Shown: positions 13,009-20,962 of the stretch, one piece after another | How the letters are laid out: the number at the start of each line of letters is the position of its first letter | Numbering within the stretch: position 1 is the first letter of the stretch | Virus record (IMG/VR): IMGVR_UViG_3300042731_003968 | Location: 1-29,512 of that record | Origin: a virus | Reading direction: 5' to 3' (one strand) | Length of the DNA: 29,512 nt | Program-made: the position numbers and the translations under genes | The notes under the pieces: model-generated | The model's database searches: none | Told to the model about the DNA's origin: nothing | What the model saw: only the letters and a program-made list of their open reading frames with translations

Positions 13009-13644
13009 ATGAGTAAATATAACAAAGCTAAAGGTAGAGTCGTAATGACCGGCGCAAAGGAAATCCAAAAACTCGCAGAGAACGCCTCAAAACAAACTGA
13101 CAAATACCTAGAGGCAGAGATCATCAAAGAGGAGAAAGCCGAGGCCAAAGGCCGAGGCAAGAGCAACGAACAGCCCAAAGTAGAACCTATCTCAGTCGCA
13201 GAGCTCAAAGATATGGAGGAAACCCTCAAGCCCTTCTTCGGAGCCCCTCCAAAACGTGCATCAAGACGCCATCACCTGAGCAAATGGAGACCAGGTTTCG
13301 CACGAGTCGCGTTCTATCTAACCAAAATCGGTATGTTTGAGAAGGATATCGCAGCCATTATAGGGGTCAGCGATCGGACGTTTACAGAGTGGAAGAACGC
13401 CAGGCGGCCCTTACAGCGGGCTTTAGAAAAGGGCGTAGCAGAGAGAAATCGAAACATCCTTAACGCCGCGCTCACGGCCGGCCTCCGGGATCGGAATGTG
13501 ATCATGCTGATCTTCCTACTGAAAAACTATCTAGGGTTTAAGGATCGACAGGACGTTCATCAAACTGGAGAGATGACTGTCGTTTATAAGAGTCATATAC
13601 CAAAGGAAAAGAAAGAGAGGAGCAAGGCGGAGGAGGGAGCATAA
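13009..13644 (+). CDS. Terminase small subunit-like protein
   Basis: Residues 107-135 (IGMFEKDIAAIIGVSDRTFTEWKN) form the helix-turn-helix seen in phage small terminases, followed by RRPLQRALEKGVAERNRNI and, at 168-180, FLLKNYLGFKDR, the family's typical end (F-LKN-G-KD). A charged, low-complexity N-terminus of about 90 residues precedes it. Small terminase binds the packaging site on phage DNA and hands it to the large terminase at 15413. The ribosome site is poor for ATG 13009; ATG 13045 is an alternative with AAAGGT near. The separation from the large terminase by about 1.8 kb of small genes is unusual. Confidence 0.72.
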   Translation: MSKYNKAKGRVVMTGAKEIQKLAENASKQTDKYLEAEIIKEEKAEAKGRGKSNEQPKVEPISVAELKDMEETLKPFFGAPPKRASRRHHLSKWRPGFARVAFYLTKIGMFEKDIAAIIGVSDRTFTEWKNARRPLQRALEKGVAERNRNILNAALTAGLRDRNVIMLIFLLKNYLGFKDRQDVHQTGEMTVVYKSHIPKEKKERSKAEEGA

Positions 13645-13695
13645 TGTCTATATATAGTGGTTTTTGCGGCATATACAAGGAGTAGTGGGTTGTAA

Positions 13696-13929
13696 ATGAT
13701 TGGAAACAAACAGGTTACAAAATCTGTGTCGCATAACTATTATTATGTAAACTTTTTGCCAGGGGGTATGCTGCGCTCTGCCCGGGGAGTATTGACCGGG
13801 ATGGCCCGCTATCTTGCCGGCGGCTGGAGGAGTGGGCTGGCAGCTGTGGAGGATGATCTCTTATCCCTCGCTGAATCTTTACCGCCAGCGAGAGGCGAGA
13901 GACCAGGGAGCAAGGGAGAGAATCATTGA
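13696..13929 (+). CDS. Hypothetical protein, 77 aa, doubtful
   Basis: ATG 13696 has an AAGGAG site 13 bases upstream, a little far. Product: KQVTKSVSHNYYYVNFLPGG, then a helix with Arg/Ala (MLRSARGVLTGMARYLAGGW) and a Pro/Gly/Glu-rich end. A shorter start at 13768 is possible. It may be a short real gene or a chance frame. Confidence 0.35.
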   Translation: MIGNKQVTKSVSHNYYYVNFLPGGMLRSARGVLTGMARYLAGGWRSGLAAVEDDLLSLAESLPPARGERPGSKGENH

Positions 13930-14059
13930 ACAAGGGCCGGGGCATACCGGGGGCCCATATGGCCCCTTACAGGGGTAGGGGTCGCGTCGGTCATGAATGA
14001 CTACACAAAAACAAAAGGGACTTATGTATAACAAAATATATCAGAAAGGATGAAAAAGG
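13930..14059. other. GC-rich hairpin region without genes between the terminase genes
   Basis: No gene is supported here. GGGGCC (13950-13955) can pair with GGCCCC (13961-13966); the same GGCCCC can alternatively pair with AGGGGT at 13971-13976, so two exclusive folds exist. Further on, GTCAT and ATGAC arms (about 13990-14001) make a small hairpin. A short reading frame at 13644-13685 (13 aa, after TAATG) precedes the region. The rest is A-rich and includes a TATAAC at 14027-14032 without a -35. Such a segment could be a packaging or regulatory site. Confidence 0.4.
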
Positions 14060-14302
14060 ATGAAGATTGATACATCTATAATCACGAGGTCGGAGGGGGG
14101 AGAGGAGAGCGCAAAATTTGTGGCTGAAATTTGTGGGCCGACATTCGAGGTTCGTAAAGTGTTATTGGCGCTGTCGGATATGGCTCAGGCTTTTCGGGCT
14201 CTTACGGATCGGGGGGAGAAGGAGGGAGAGGAAGATCGAGAGACGTCGGGGGCGCCTGGAAAAATTTCTTCGACAGGGGGGAGAGATGGACTCGGCTCTT
14301 GA
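14060..14302 (+). CDS. Hypothetical protein, 80 aa
   Basis: ATG 14060 follows AAAAAGG with AAGGA further up. The product begins KIDTSIITRSEGGEESAKFV, contains VRKVLLALSDMAQAFRALTD as a helical core and ends with a Gly/Ser/Glu-rich low-complexity tail that is G-rich in the DNA. It overlaps the next gene by 17 nt. Family not recognised. Confidence 0.5.
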   Translation: MKIDTSIITRSEGGEESAKFVAEICGPTFEVRKVLLALSDMAQAFRALTDRGEKEGEEDRETSGAPGKISSTGGRDGLGS

Positions 14303-14459
14303 GATCGAGATGGAGGTGGAGCGTCGTGACGAGATGGAATTTGAAAAGGGTGAGGATGTGATCCTGACGCCGACTGAGGTTATGAGGGAGCTGCGGTTGA
14401 TCAAGAAAAAGGACAGGGTCCAGCCCAGGCTCAGGATACCGAGGAGAAGAAGAAAGTGA
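14286..14459 (+). CDS. Hypothetical charged protein, 57 aa
   Basis: ATG 14286 follows GGGGGGAGAG and lies inside the end of the preceding gene. The frame is open further upstream, but without a good site. The product is acidic then basic: EIEMEVERRDEMEFEKGED, LTPTEVMRELRLIKKKDR, ending RRRRK, so a bipolar helix that could bind nucleic acid or bridge proteins. Its stop overlaps the next start. Confidence 0.5.
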   Translation: MDSALEIEMEVERRDEMEFEKGEDVILTPTEVMRELRLIKKKDRVQPRLRIPRRRRK

Positions 14460-14623
14460 TGGGAATGTTTCCTCGGCTGTTCATCACGATGGCTACGGAT
14501 TTGTTTTGTTTTGCGGCCGTCATGTTGACGGGCGTTCTCATGTTTTTTATTCTTGTGCCGCTGGCCTTGATAGTTGCCGTGTTTGAGCGGGGGGAGGAAG
14601 TGGCGAGGAGGTGGGGAAAATGA
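14459..14623 (+). CDS. Small membrane protein, 54 aa
   Basis: ATG 14459 overlaps the previous stop (TGATG). Two hydrophobic runs with a short break (FCFAAVMLTGVLMFFILVPL and ALIVAVF), enough for one long or two short membrane helices, followed by a basic end with GEEVARRWGK. Its stop overlaps the next start (ATGA). Such small membrane proteins next to the packaging genes may be holin-type or exclusion factors; no family recognised. Confidence 0.55.
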   Translation: MGMFPRLFITMATDLFCFAAVMLTGVLMFFILVPLALIVAVFERGEEVARRWGK

Positions 14624-15135
14624 GGAAGGTTTTGGCGGTCGGTCTGATTTTAATTTGTGGCGCGAGTGCTGCCGCTTTTATGTTTGAGGGAGGTCGCCGC
14701 GGCCTGATCGTTCACGAGGCTGATGGCCGGTTTATAGTGAACACTCACCCGGCGCAGCCTATTGATTTGAATCCCTGGTCCCAGCCCAGGCTGACGATAA
14801 AGATGTGGTGGGAGGTTGAGGGATCGCGTGAGGTTCAAATTGAGATCGGATTTATTTCGATGTCGAAGAAGATGCGTATGTGCCCGGAGGTTCGGATTTT
14901 TGCAGCTGGCGCCTGGAGAGATATCCAGCGTGTGCGCTGGGGCGGAGACCGGGAAGTAAAGGGCGGCTCCTGGGAACAAATCACAGCGACGATCTCTGAG
15001 GACGAGCTCTATCTTATCTCCCAGGCAGAAAAGCCGCAGATGTTTGATGTGTGTGGGAATAAATTCAGGATACACCCGTATGAGGTGGAGGATTTTCATG
15101 AGGCCGTGATGATCCTCGGGGAGCTGAGAAGATGA
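14620..15135 (+). CDS. Secreted or periplasmic protein, 171 aa
   Basis: ATG 14620 is preceded by GAGGAGGTG and overlaps the previous stop. The N-terminus (RKVLAVGLILICGASAAAF) is a clear signal peptide with a plausible cut after ASA. The mature part is a beta-rich domain: PRLTIKMWWEVEGSREVQIE, IGFISMSKKM, VRIFAAGAWRDIQ, then ITATISEDELYLISQAEK and a GNKFRI end. The pattern of a WWEV strand, ISEDEL and an A-K repeated helix and VCGNKF resembles a bacterial domain of unknown function rather than a virion protein. Function unknown; a host-modifying or superinfection-exclusion role is possible but only a guess. Confidence 0.62.
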   Translation: MRKVLAVGLILICGASAAAFMFEGGRRGLIVHEADGRFIVNTHPAQPIDLNPWSQPRLTIKMWWEVEGSREVQIEIGFISMSKKMRMCPEVRIFAAGAWRDIQRVRWGGDREVKGGSWEQITATISEDELYLISQAEKPQMFDVCGNKFRIHPYEVEDFHEAVMILGELRR

Positions 15136-15416
15136 CTCTCACGATGAACATGAGAACAGCTTGCTCCTGGTGCCTGATCATCCTGGCGCTAGGGCTCACG
15201 TTTCGGATGATAGTTTGGCCGGTGGTCAGCCCTCAGAAACCTGAGCTCATTTCAAAAACAGAGCTCGTAGAGGCCGGCAAAGTAGAGGGCGGTGCTGATT
15301 CCTATTACAGGTTCCGGGAGGAGGCCGGCGAGTGGGTTAAAATTTTCAAAGAGGCGATCCCGATCCTGACTGTGATCCTGGCGTTCTTTTTGAAAAAGGA
15401 GAAGAAAAAAACTTGA
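15132..15416 (+). CDS. Two-span membrane protein, 94 aa
   Basis: ATG 15132 overlaps the previous stop (ATGA) and follows GGGGAGC. Hydrophobic stretches at about 9-33 (ACSWCLIILALGLTFRMIVW) and at 75-87 (IPILTVILAFFLK), separated by an acidic loop (ELISKTELVEAGKVEGGADS) and closed by KKEKKKT. Basic tail should be cytoplasmic, giving N-in or two-span topology. Size and form would fit a pinholin or holin accessory. Stop overlaps the terminase start. Confidence 0.55.
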   Translation: MTLTMNMRTACSWCLIILALGLTFRMIVWPVVSPQKPELISKTELVEAGKVEGGADSYYRFREEAGEWVKIFKEAIPILTVILAFFLKKEKKKT

Positions 15417-16831
15417 GCGAATTTCCTCACGACGAGCTGCCGGTTGATGCTATCGAGACCGAGAGCATAATACCGACACAGAGACAAGGCGAGGCTTTCG
15501 AGCGGCCCGAACAGTTTATCCTTTATGGCGGAGCGATGGGCGGCGGCAAGTCGACCTGGCTTTGTGCTTATGCCGTCGAGCTCTCGATGCGGTTCCCGGG
15601 GAACGTCGGATTTTTGTGCCGGCACGAATTGAGCTGGCTGAGAAAGACGACGCTTGTCACCCTCATGGAGCATCTGCCGATCGAGCTCATTGCCCAGCAT
15701 CACAAGACAGAAAATTATATAAAATTCAGGAACAAATCCGTCCTCCATTATGGCGGGCTGGGCGATGACAAGAAGGCGATCGACCGGCTGAAGTCGATGG
15801 AGCTGGGATGGTTCGGGATCGACCAGGCCGAGGAGACGAGCGAGAGTTTTTTCTTCATGCTGATGACCAGGCTCAGGCTCCGCGTTCCTGGCATAAAATA
15901 CAAGGGGCTGCTTACTGCAAACCCGCACCCGGGCTGGGTTAAGCAAAGGTTTATCGACCAGGCTCTCCCGGATCATTATTTTGTGCCGGCTTTACCGGAG
16001 GACAATCCCTATTTATCCGAGGACTATGTCCCGAATCTGATGGCAAATCTGCCGGAGGATTTGATCGAGCCCTGGCTGAGAGGGAATTGGGATCACCTGG
16101 CGGAGGTCTCAAATATATATCCGACGCCGATGGTTTTTCAGGCGATGGAGCGCAAGCTGATCCCCGGGCCGTCCGAGGAGGTGTCCTACGGGATCGATGT
16201 CGCTGAGTTTGGCGGGGACGAGACGGTGATCGCCAGGAAAAAAGGTTTTAAGTTTGAGCTCGCAAAGTCCTGGATTCACAAGGACCCGATGGAGGCGGTC
16301 GGCGAATACATCCAGCTCGTAAATTATGACAAGAGAGTCCCGGTGAAAGTAGACGCGATCGGTCCGGGCTCCGGGGTTTTTTACCGGCTCAAAGAGCTGG
16401 GCTTTAACGCCTATGCGATCAAGGGATCGGAAAGGCCCAGCAAAAAGCACAAGGACACATATAAAAATAAAAAGACGGAGCTGTACTTTAACCTCAAGGA
16501 TATGCTGCCTTATGCCGACATCCCGGCAGACGTAAAGCTCCGCAGCCAAATGACCTCGGCCAGGTATCGAATCCTGTCGAACGGGATGATAGCAGTCGAG
16601 TCCAAGAAAGAGCTCCAGCGTCGAAACCAGCCGAGCCCCGACCGGCTCGAGGCTTGCATTTATGCCGCAGCTCAAGTTGGCGTTGACGATTGGGAGGGCG
16701 AAGTTTATCATGCTGGCATGGCCGAGAAATCAGCGGGCCGCGAAAGGCGGCGGCAATTCCAGCTCGAGGAAAATAAAGTCCACAGGGACGAGGAGGACGA
16801 CGATGACATCGGAGAAGTCTTTATCGACTAA
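15413..16831 (+). CDS. terL: Terminase large subunit (ATPase and nuclease)
   Basis: TTG 15413 starts the protein: it overlaps the previous stop and has GGAGAAG before it. Walker A GGAMGGGKST at 39-48, Walker B-like ELGWFGIDQAEE at 130-141, and the coupling motif TAN at 168-170 make the ATP-driven motor. The nuclease domain has D262 (YGIDVAEFGGDET), D314 (KVDAIGPGSGV) and D410 (SPDRLEA), the three acidic residues of the RNase-H-fold. It packs DNA into the prohead together with the portal and the small subunit. At 472 residues it is of normal length. The 29-nt overlap with the portal gene links the two in translation. Confidence 0.95.
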   Translation: MSEFPHDELPVDAIETESIIPTQRQGEAFERPEQFILYGGAMGGGKSTWLCAYAVELSMRFPGNVGFLCRHELSWLRKTTLVTLMEHLPIELIAQHHKTENYIKFRNKSVLHYGGLGDDKKAIDRLKSMELGWFGIDQAEETSESFFFMLMTRLRLRVPGIKYKGLLTANPHPGWVKQRFIDQALPDHYFVPALPEDNPYLSEDYVPNLMANLPEDLIEPWLRGNWDHLAEVSNIYPTPMVFQAMERKLIPGPSEEVSYGIDVAEFGGDETVIARKKGFKFELAKSWIHKDPMEAVGEYIQLVNYDKRVPVKVDAIGPGSGVFYRLKELGFNAYAIKGSERPSKKHKDTYKNKKTELYFNLKDMLPYADIPADVKLRSQMTSARYRILSNGMIAVESKKELQRRNQPSPDRLEACIYAAAQVGVDDWEGEVYHAGMAEKSAGRERRRQFQLEENKVHRDEEDDDDIGEVFID

Positions 16832-18248
16832 AGAAAAACCGGAGGAAGAATTAGGCGAAGTTTTTCACATACAAAAAAAACGTGGAATCTTGAAGGCGAG
16901 CGATCCGCGCCGGTCCGCACAGCTGAAAGAGGAAAAGTATTTGAAAGCTCACGGCCTGATCCCGCATCCTTTCGCAGTATCAAGCCTCATGCTCCTCCAG
17001 GAGAATTGCAGTTTTTTTGATGCCTGTGTTCGGCAGATCGCAGTCGACGTTGTGGGCCAGGGCTGGACAGTCAAGGCATCAGAGGAGTCCGAATCAGATC
17101 AGGACAAAAAAAAGAAGTCCGAGATCGTAAACTTCCTGAAGGACCCGAACGATACAGACGAGGACATCGCCGATATAATCGAGAAAGTGATCATTGACAT
17201 CGGGACAGTCGGCTGGTACGGGATCGAGGTCTCAAAAGAGGGTGACACTGTAAACGGCCTTTGGCAAGTCCCCGCTCACACGATATGGGTTCACGAATCC
17301 AAGGAAAAATATTGCCAGATCAGGGGAACAAAAAAAATGTGGTTTCGGGATTACGGATCAGATATGCCCCTGAGCTCAAAGACAGGCGGGGAGGTAAAGT
17401 CGAACACGGCGCACGAGCTGATCTATGGCCGGCGATACTATCAGGCATCTGACTATTACGGAGCGCCGCCTATACTGCCGGCGGTGGGAGGAGTCCAAGG
17501 TCTCATAGGGATCAGGGACTACAACCTGGCGTTCTTTGAAAACTACGGGGTGCCGGCATCCTTGCTTGTCCTCGAGGGGAGATGGAAAGAGGGCTCGGCC
17601 CGCAAGATCACAAATTTTCTGGACACAGAAATAAAGGGATCATCAAACGCTCACAAGACGCTGGTCCTCAAGCCTCCTCCAGAGGGCAAGGTGGATTGGA
17701 AGAAAATCCAGGAGGCTATCGACGAGGCCGGCTTTAAGGTTTATCTGAAAATCCTGAGAGACGAGGTCCTGGTCTGCTACAAGATGCCGCCATATAGGAT
17801 CGGGATCGCAGAGCTGGGATCGCTGGGCGGATCGACGGCCGTGGAGATGACAAGAATTTATGCCGCCTCGATCATCCAGCCTCTCAAGCGCCAGACCGCC
17901 AGGATGATCACAAAGAAGGTCATCGAGCAAGGTCTCGCGGGAGAGGGATTTGAGTTTGAATGGGGCGAGCTGGATATCCGGGACTACGATGCGATGGTCA
18001 AGCGTTTTCACATCCTGGTATCGATCGGAGCGATGACTCCAAACGAGGCTCGAGTCGAGCTCGGGAAAAAGCCTTACGATGGCGGAGACCAGCACTATGT
18101 CCAATCGAATTATGTGCCGGTCGGAGAGGAGACAGTCCGCAAGATGCGAGACACGCTCGAGGCATCGATCGCTGAGGTCGTGAGAACACTCGACATAAAA
18201 GACGAGGAGCAAAGGAAACTAATCGAGGGAATGATTCCTCGAGAATAA
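16803..18248 (+). CDS. Portal protein
   Basis: ATG 16803 follows GAGGAGG; the frame is open upstream but overlaps the terminase end. The protein of 481 residues shows the portal signature PHPFAVSSLMLLQENCSFFDACVRQIAVDVVGQG near 57-90, then RRYYQASDYYGAPPILPAVG and GIRDYNLAFFENYGVPASLL in the wing and stem, and PPYRIGIAELGSLGGSTAVE in the clip-crown. This fits a PBSX/HK97-type portal that forms a 12-mer ring at one head vertex, docking the terminase. A charged acidic C-terminal helix ends it. Confidence 0.88.
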   Translation: MTSEKSLSTKEKPEEELGEVFHIQKKRGILKASDPRRSAQLKEEKYLKAHGLIPHPFAVSSLMLLQENCSFFDACVRQIAVDVVGQGWTVKASEESESDQDKKKKSEIVNFLKDPNDTDEDIADIIEKVIIDIGTVGWYGIEVSKEGDTVNGLWQVPAHTIWVHESKEKYCQIRGTKKMWFRDYGSDMPLSSKTGGEVKSNTAHELIYGRRYYQASDYYGAPPILPAVGGVQGLIGIRDYNLAFFENYGVPASLLVLEGRWKEGSARKITNFLDTEIKGSSNAHKTLVLKPPPEGKVDWKKIQEAIDEAGFKVYLKILRDEVLVCYKMPPYRIGIAELGSLGGSTAVEMTRIYAASIIQPLKRQTARMITKKVIEQGLAGEGFEFEWGELDIRDYDAMVKRFHILVSIGAMTPNEARVELGKKPYDGGDQHYVQSNYVPVGEETVRKMRDTLEASIAEVVRTLDIKDEEQRKLIEGMIPRE

Positions 18249-18267
18249 ATTTATATGGAGGTGAGCT

Positions 18268-18576
18268 GTGCCACAAAGCCTTGTATTTCTGAAGGAGCCC
18301 CCGATCACACTAGCGATCAAGGGCGGTGTGGACAACAAAAAATTGAAGGAGTACCAAAAAATCCTGGGGAATTGCATCCTGACGCAAAGCCCGGAGGGAC
18401 TCCACACTCTCGTTACAGTTGACAGGGATGTAAACATCTCTCACATCCGGGAGTGCTCGGATGCAGAGATGGCGAAAATGAGGCAGCAAAAAGAGGAGAT
18501 GGGAAAGCAGCCGGAACAAAGGAGGCTTGTCAGGCCGGAAGTAAAGCCCATGTTCCCGGGAAAAAGGAAGAAGTAA
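18268..18576 (+). CDS. Hypothetical protein, 102 aa
   Basis: GTG 18268 follows GGAGGTGAG. The product is mixed beta and helix: SLVFLKEPPITLAIKGGVDN, EYQKILGNCILTQSPEGLHT, VNISHIRECSDAEMAKMRQQ, then a basic tail with KPMFPGKRKK. Position between portal and MuF gene suggests an internal head or portal accessory protein. Family not recognised. Confidence 0.6.
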   Translation: MPQSLVFLKEPPITLAIKGGVDNKKLKEYQKILGNCILTQSPEGLHTLVTVDRDVNISHIRECSDAEMAKMRQQKEEMGKQPEQRRLVRPEVKPMFPGKRKK

Positions 18577-18580
18577 AACA

Positions 18581-20218
18581 ATGGCGGCGTCGATCGAGAT
18601 CAGGAAAATCCTGGACGGAGTCCTAGAGAAAATCGATCAACCTCGGCGCCGCCAAATTGACTACGCGAAACTTCTTAGGAAAAACCACGAGGCTATGGCA
18701 AAGGCCCAGCGAGAGTTTATGCAATGGCTGGGAGGTCACGCAAGGAAAAGAGTCGGGAAATTGAGAATGGGAACGGCAACCAAGATGGCCGCATCTCTTA
18801 CAGATGATAAGGAAGTGCTTGAGAAAGGCCAGGAATTTTTTATTCGGCCTATGGCCGAGAGTTTTGCCGACGGTTACGAGATGCTCCCCAAGATGGAGAT
18901 AAAAAAAGATTGGACAAAAAATCCCGTGCCGTTTATCGATCGCATCCCCGGGGAACACTACGACGTACATTTTCCCGGGCCGCAGATCGATCCGGTCCTT
19001 GTCCACTCTGTAAACTATGCCAAGTTTTACTCTGCCGAGCTGATCCAAGCTGTTCACGAAACCTTTAAGGGCGCGGTCCGTCGGGTGATCCAGGATGCCA
19101 TAGATCAGAAGTGGGGCCTCTGGAGAATCAAGAAAGAGCTCAATCGAGTTTTGTATCCAGGGAAAGATATGGGAAATTATCTCAATGATCGCCAAACAAA
19201 CTTCCACCACAGGACAAGAATTGAGATGGCTCAGGCCGGATACAGCCAGGATCAGATAGAAAAGTGGAGCACCGCATATATCAAGAAAGCCTGGAAGTAT
19301 AGACTCGAGATGATCGCCAGGACAGAGACGGCAAGATCGGCGACACAAGGGATGCTCAGGGCTTATAGCTACATGGGGATTCAGGCCGTCAAGTGGATCG
19401 CCGATCCTGAGTGCTGCGATGCTTGTGATGAAAAAAACGGCAAGGTTTATTCCGTCAGTCAAATGAGAGAAGTCCCGATGGAGGCGCCTCCACTTCACCC
19501 GAACTGCGAGTGTGTGCTGGTTTATACGGCAGCCGAGCTCCCGAAATCAGAGCGAGGCAGAACGAACATACAAATCGCTGACGATCTCAAAGAAAAGCTG
19601 GGGCTTGAGCGCGTAGAATTTAGGGGCATACTTCCTGATGTGTCTGAGGAAATCTCAGAGCTATTGCAGAAACTTTACAAGCAAATGGAATCCTACCTCG
19701 AGGAAGTCGAGGTCGGCTCGGCTAATGCAAATGCTTATGCCAGCACAGCCTCGTCCGGCGACAGGATCACTTTTGCTGAGGGCTGGTACAACAATCTTGA
19801 CGAGATGCTCGATAAGCTCATTGAGAACATGAGGACAAAGTGGCATCCAAGGATGAAAGAAAAGCACCTCCTCCCCTCCGTCACTCTGCATGAGTTTGTC
19901 CACAGCTCGGGAGCTACTCAATACTGGAAACTAAGAAATAAGAAAACAGAGTTTTGGAACGAGCTCGTCGAGATCATGAGGCCATACTATGACCTCGAGG
20001 ATGAATGGAAGGAACAGGTAGAAATGGGCATGATGACCCATGAACAGTTTGAGAAAAGACTGAGAGAAATCTATCCTTCTGGCTATGCCTTTGAGAGCAC
20101 CGACGAGCTCATTGCTGAGGCGGTGACAGACGCCGTCTACGGAACAGAAACAAAAGAAATGTCAAAAAAAATATATGATTTATGGATAAAGCATTTCTCA
20201 AGAAAGGGCGGAGAGTAA
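18581..20218 (+). CDS. MuF-type head morphogenesis protein fused to a zinc metallopeptidase-like C-terminus
   Basis: Residues about 140-315 hold the Phage_Mu_F (SPP1 gp7-like) domain: RTETARSATQGMLRAYSYMG at 247-266, DPECCDACDEKNGKVYS at 275-291 and PPLHPNCECVLVY at 303-315, with Cys/His residues that may bind zinc. In phages this protein sits in the procapsid near the portal. A second domain follows (about 380-540): NANAYAST, DRITFAEGWYNN, then LHEFVHSSG at 436-444 with the HExxH motif (H437, E438, H441), and DELIAEAVTDAVY at 508-520, where E513 could be the third ligand. This is the layout of MuF-fused zincins known from phage-encoded polymorphic toxins and polyvalent proteins. The protein may be packed into the head and act in the new host (inference). 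The N-terminal 20-130 is helical. Confidence 0.85.
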   Translation: MAASIEIRKILDGVLEKIDQPRRRQIDYAKLLRKNHEAMAKAQREFMQWLGGHARKRVGKLRMGTATKMAASLTDDKEVLEKGQEFFIRPMAESFADGYEMLPKMEIKKDWTKNPVPFIDRIPGEHYDVHFPGPQIDPVLVHSVNYAKFYSAELIQAVHETFKGAVRRVIQDAIDQKWGLWRIKKELNRVLYPGKDMGNYLNDRQTNFHHRTRIEMAQAGYSQDQIEKWSTAYIKKAWKYRLEMIARTETARSATQGMLRAYSYMGIQAVKWIADPECCDACDEKNGKVYSVSQMREVPMEAPPLHPNCECVLVYTAAELPKSERGRTNIQIADDLKEKLGLERVEFRGILPDVSEEISELLQKLYKQMESYLEEVEVGSANANAYASTASSGDRITFAEGWYNNLDEMLDKLIENMRTKWHPRMKEKHLLPSVTLHEFVHSSGATQYWKLRNKKTEFWNELVEIMRPYYDLEDEWKEQVEMGMMTHEQFEKRLREIYPSGYAFESTDELIAEAVTDAVYGTETKEMSKKIYDLWIKHFSRKGGE

Positions 20219-20415
20219 TGCAAACTCACGATCCGATATGCTTTAAGTGTGAGCACTACCTGGGGCTCAGGGGTCTCAGGAAGGGCGGCGGCTTTCAGTG
20301 TCGAGCTTTTCCAGATAGGATTCCACATATAATCTTCGAGACGGGGGATCACTCGGAGCCATTGCCCAAACAAAAAAATAAAATAGTTTTCACTCCAAAG
20401 GGAGGAAAGAAATGA
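20218..20415 (+). CDS. Small conserved-type Cys protein after MuF, 65 aa
   Basis: ATG 20218 overlaps the previous stop (TAATG). Pattern: CFKCEHYLGL, then FQCRAFPDRIPHII, and H-EPLPKQKNKIVFTP. This matches short proteins often found directly after MuF head genes in phages (C-C-HY, C-AFP-GIP, H-P-Q, F-P), which look like a zinc or metal site, of unknown function. It is probably a head or assembly accessory. Stop overlaps the next start (ATGA). Confidence 0.65.
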   Translation: MQTHDPICFKCEHYLGLRGLRKGGGFQCRAFPDRIPHIIFETGDHSEPLPKQKNKIVFTPKGGKK

Positions 20416-20801
20416 GCTGGAAAATAAAGAGAGGGAACACCTCGATCCAAGAAATACCGATCGTTGACAAGGACGGAAATGCAGTCACAAACCTGTCCTC
20501 TGCTGAGGAGATAAAATTTGAGGTCAAGGAATCCCATGACGCTGATCCTTTCATCGAGAAAAGCGCGGACTCAGCTTTTGGCGGAATCCAGGTCGACATG
20601 ACTCAGGATGGAGCGGAGGTCGGCACCTTGATGATCACGGTCCTCCCGGAGGATACAGCCGGCAGCGGAGCTCCTGATCCTGGGAATTATGTAATGGGAT
20701 TGCAGATCAAGTGGAGCGCGACGCTCATTTGGGAGGTCATCCTAAAGATCGACGGGGTCGAAACAAAGACCTTTGAGATCGAGGATGATGTAGTGAAATA
20801 A
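20412..20801 (+). CDS. Ig-like structural protein (BppU N-terminus-like), 129 aa
   Basis: ATG 20412 overlaps the previous stop and follows GGGAGG. It is all beta: WKIKRGNTSIQEIPIVDKDG, VTNLSSAEEIKFEVKESHDA, TLMITVLPEDTAG, PGNYVMGLQIKW and TKTFEIEDDVV. The run of strands with DGNAVTNL and an EDTAG loop resembles the N-terminal domain of baseplate BppU or phage Ig-like decoration proteins. A virion role is likely. Confidence 0.6.
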   Translation: MSWKIKRGNTSIQEIPIVDKDGNAVTNLSSAEEIKFEVKESHDADPFIEKSADSAFGGIQVDMTQDGAEVGTLMITVLPEDTAGSGAPDPGNYVMGLQIKWSATLIWEVILKIDGVETKTFEIEDDVVK

Positions 20802-20962
20802 TGCGGGCAGAGAATGTAGTCGCTGAGGAGAAGTGCCCGAAGTGCGGGTCGGGACTTTATCGAGCCCCGGCTTGCTGCACCTGGAGGCGACGAGGATTTA
20901 AGACGGTCCTTAAATGTGTCCGATCTAAATGCCGGTACAGAATAGGAGAGAGGCGACGATGA
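20801..20962 (+). CDS. Zinc-ribbon mini-protein, 53 aa
   Basis: ATG 20801 overlaps the previous stop (TAATG). CPKCG at 12-16 pairs with CVRSKC at 39-44 for a four-Cys zinc ribbon; CC at 25-26 may help. The rest is very basic (WRRRGFKTVLK, RYRIGERRR), so nucleic-acid binding is likely. No ribosome site is evident beyond the overlap. Stop overlaps the start of the protease gene (ATGA). Confidence 0.6.
   Translation: MRAENVVAEEKCPKCGSGLYRAPACCTWRRRGFKTVLKCVRSKCRYRIGERRR

Noticed and set aside
13644-13685. 13-codon frame after the small terminase
   Set aside because: Too short to support as a gene; may be only a coupling element.
15305-16711. Two long - strand frames opposite the large terminase
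   Set aside because: The + strand has Walker and nuclease motifs; the - strand products show no domain.
18623-19498. Long open frame on the - strand opposite the MuF gene (291 codons)
   Set aside because: It is the shadow of a recognised gene; no family motif and no ribosome site, and it has low-complexity Leu/Ser/His-type shadow composition.
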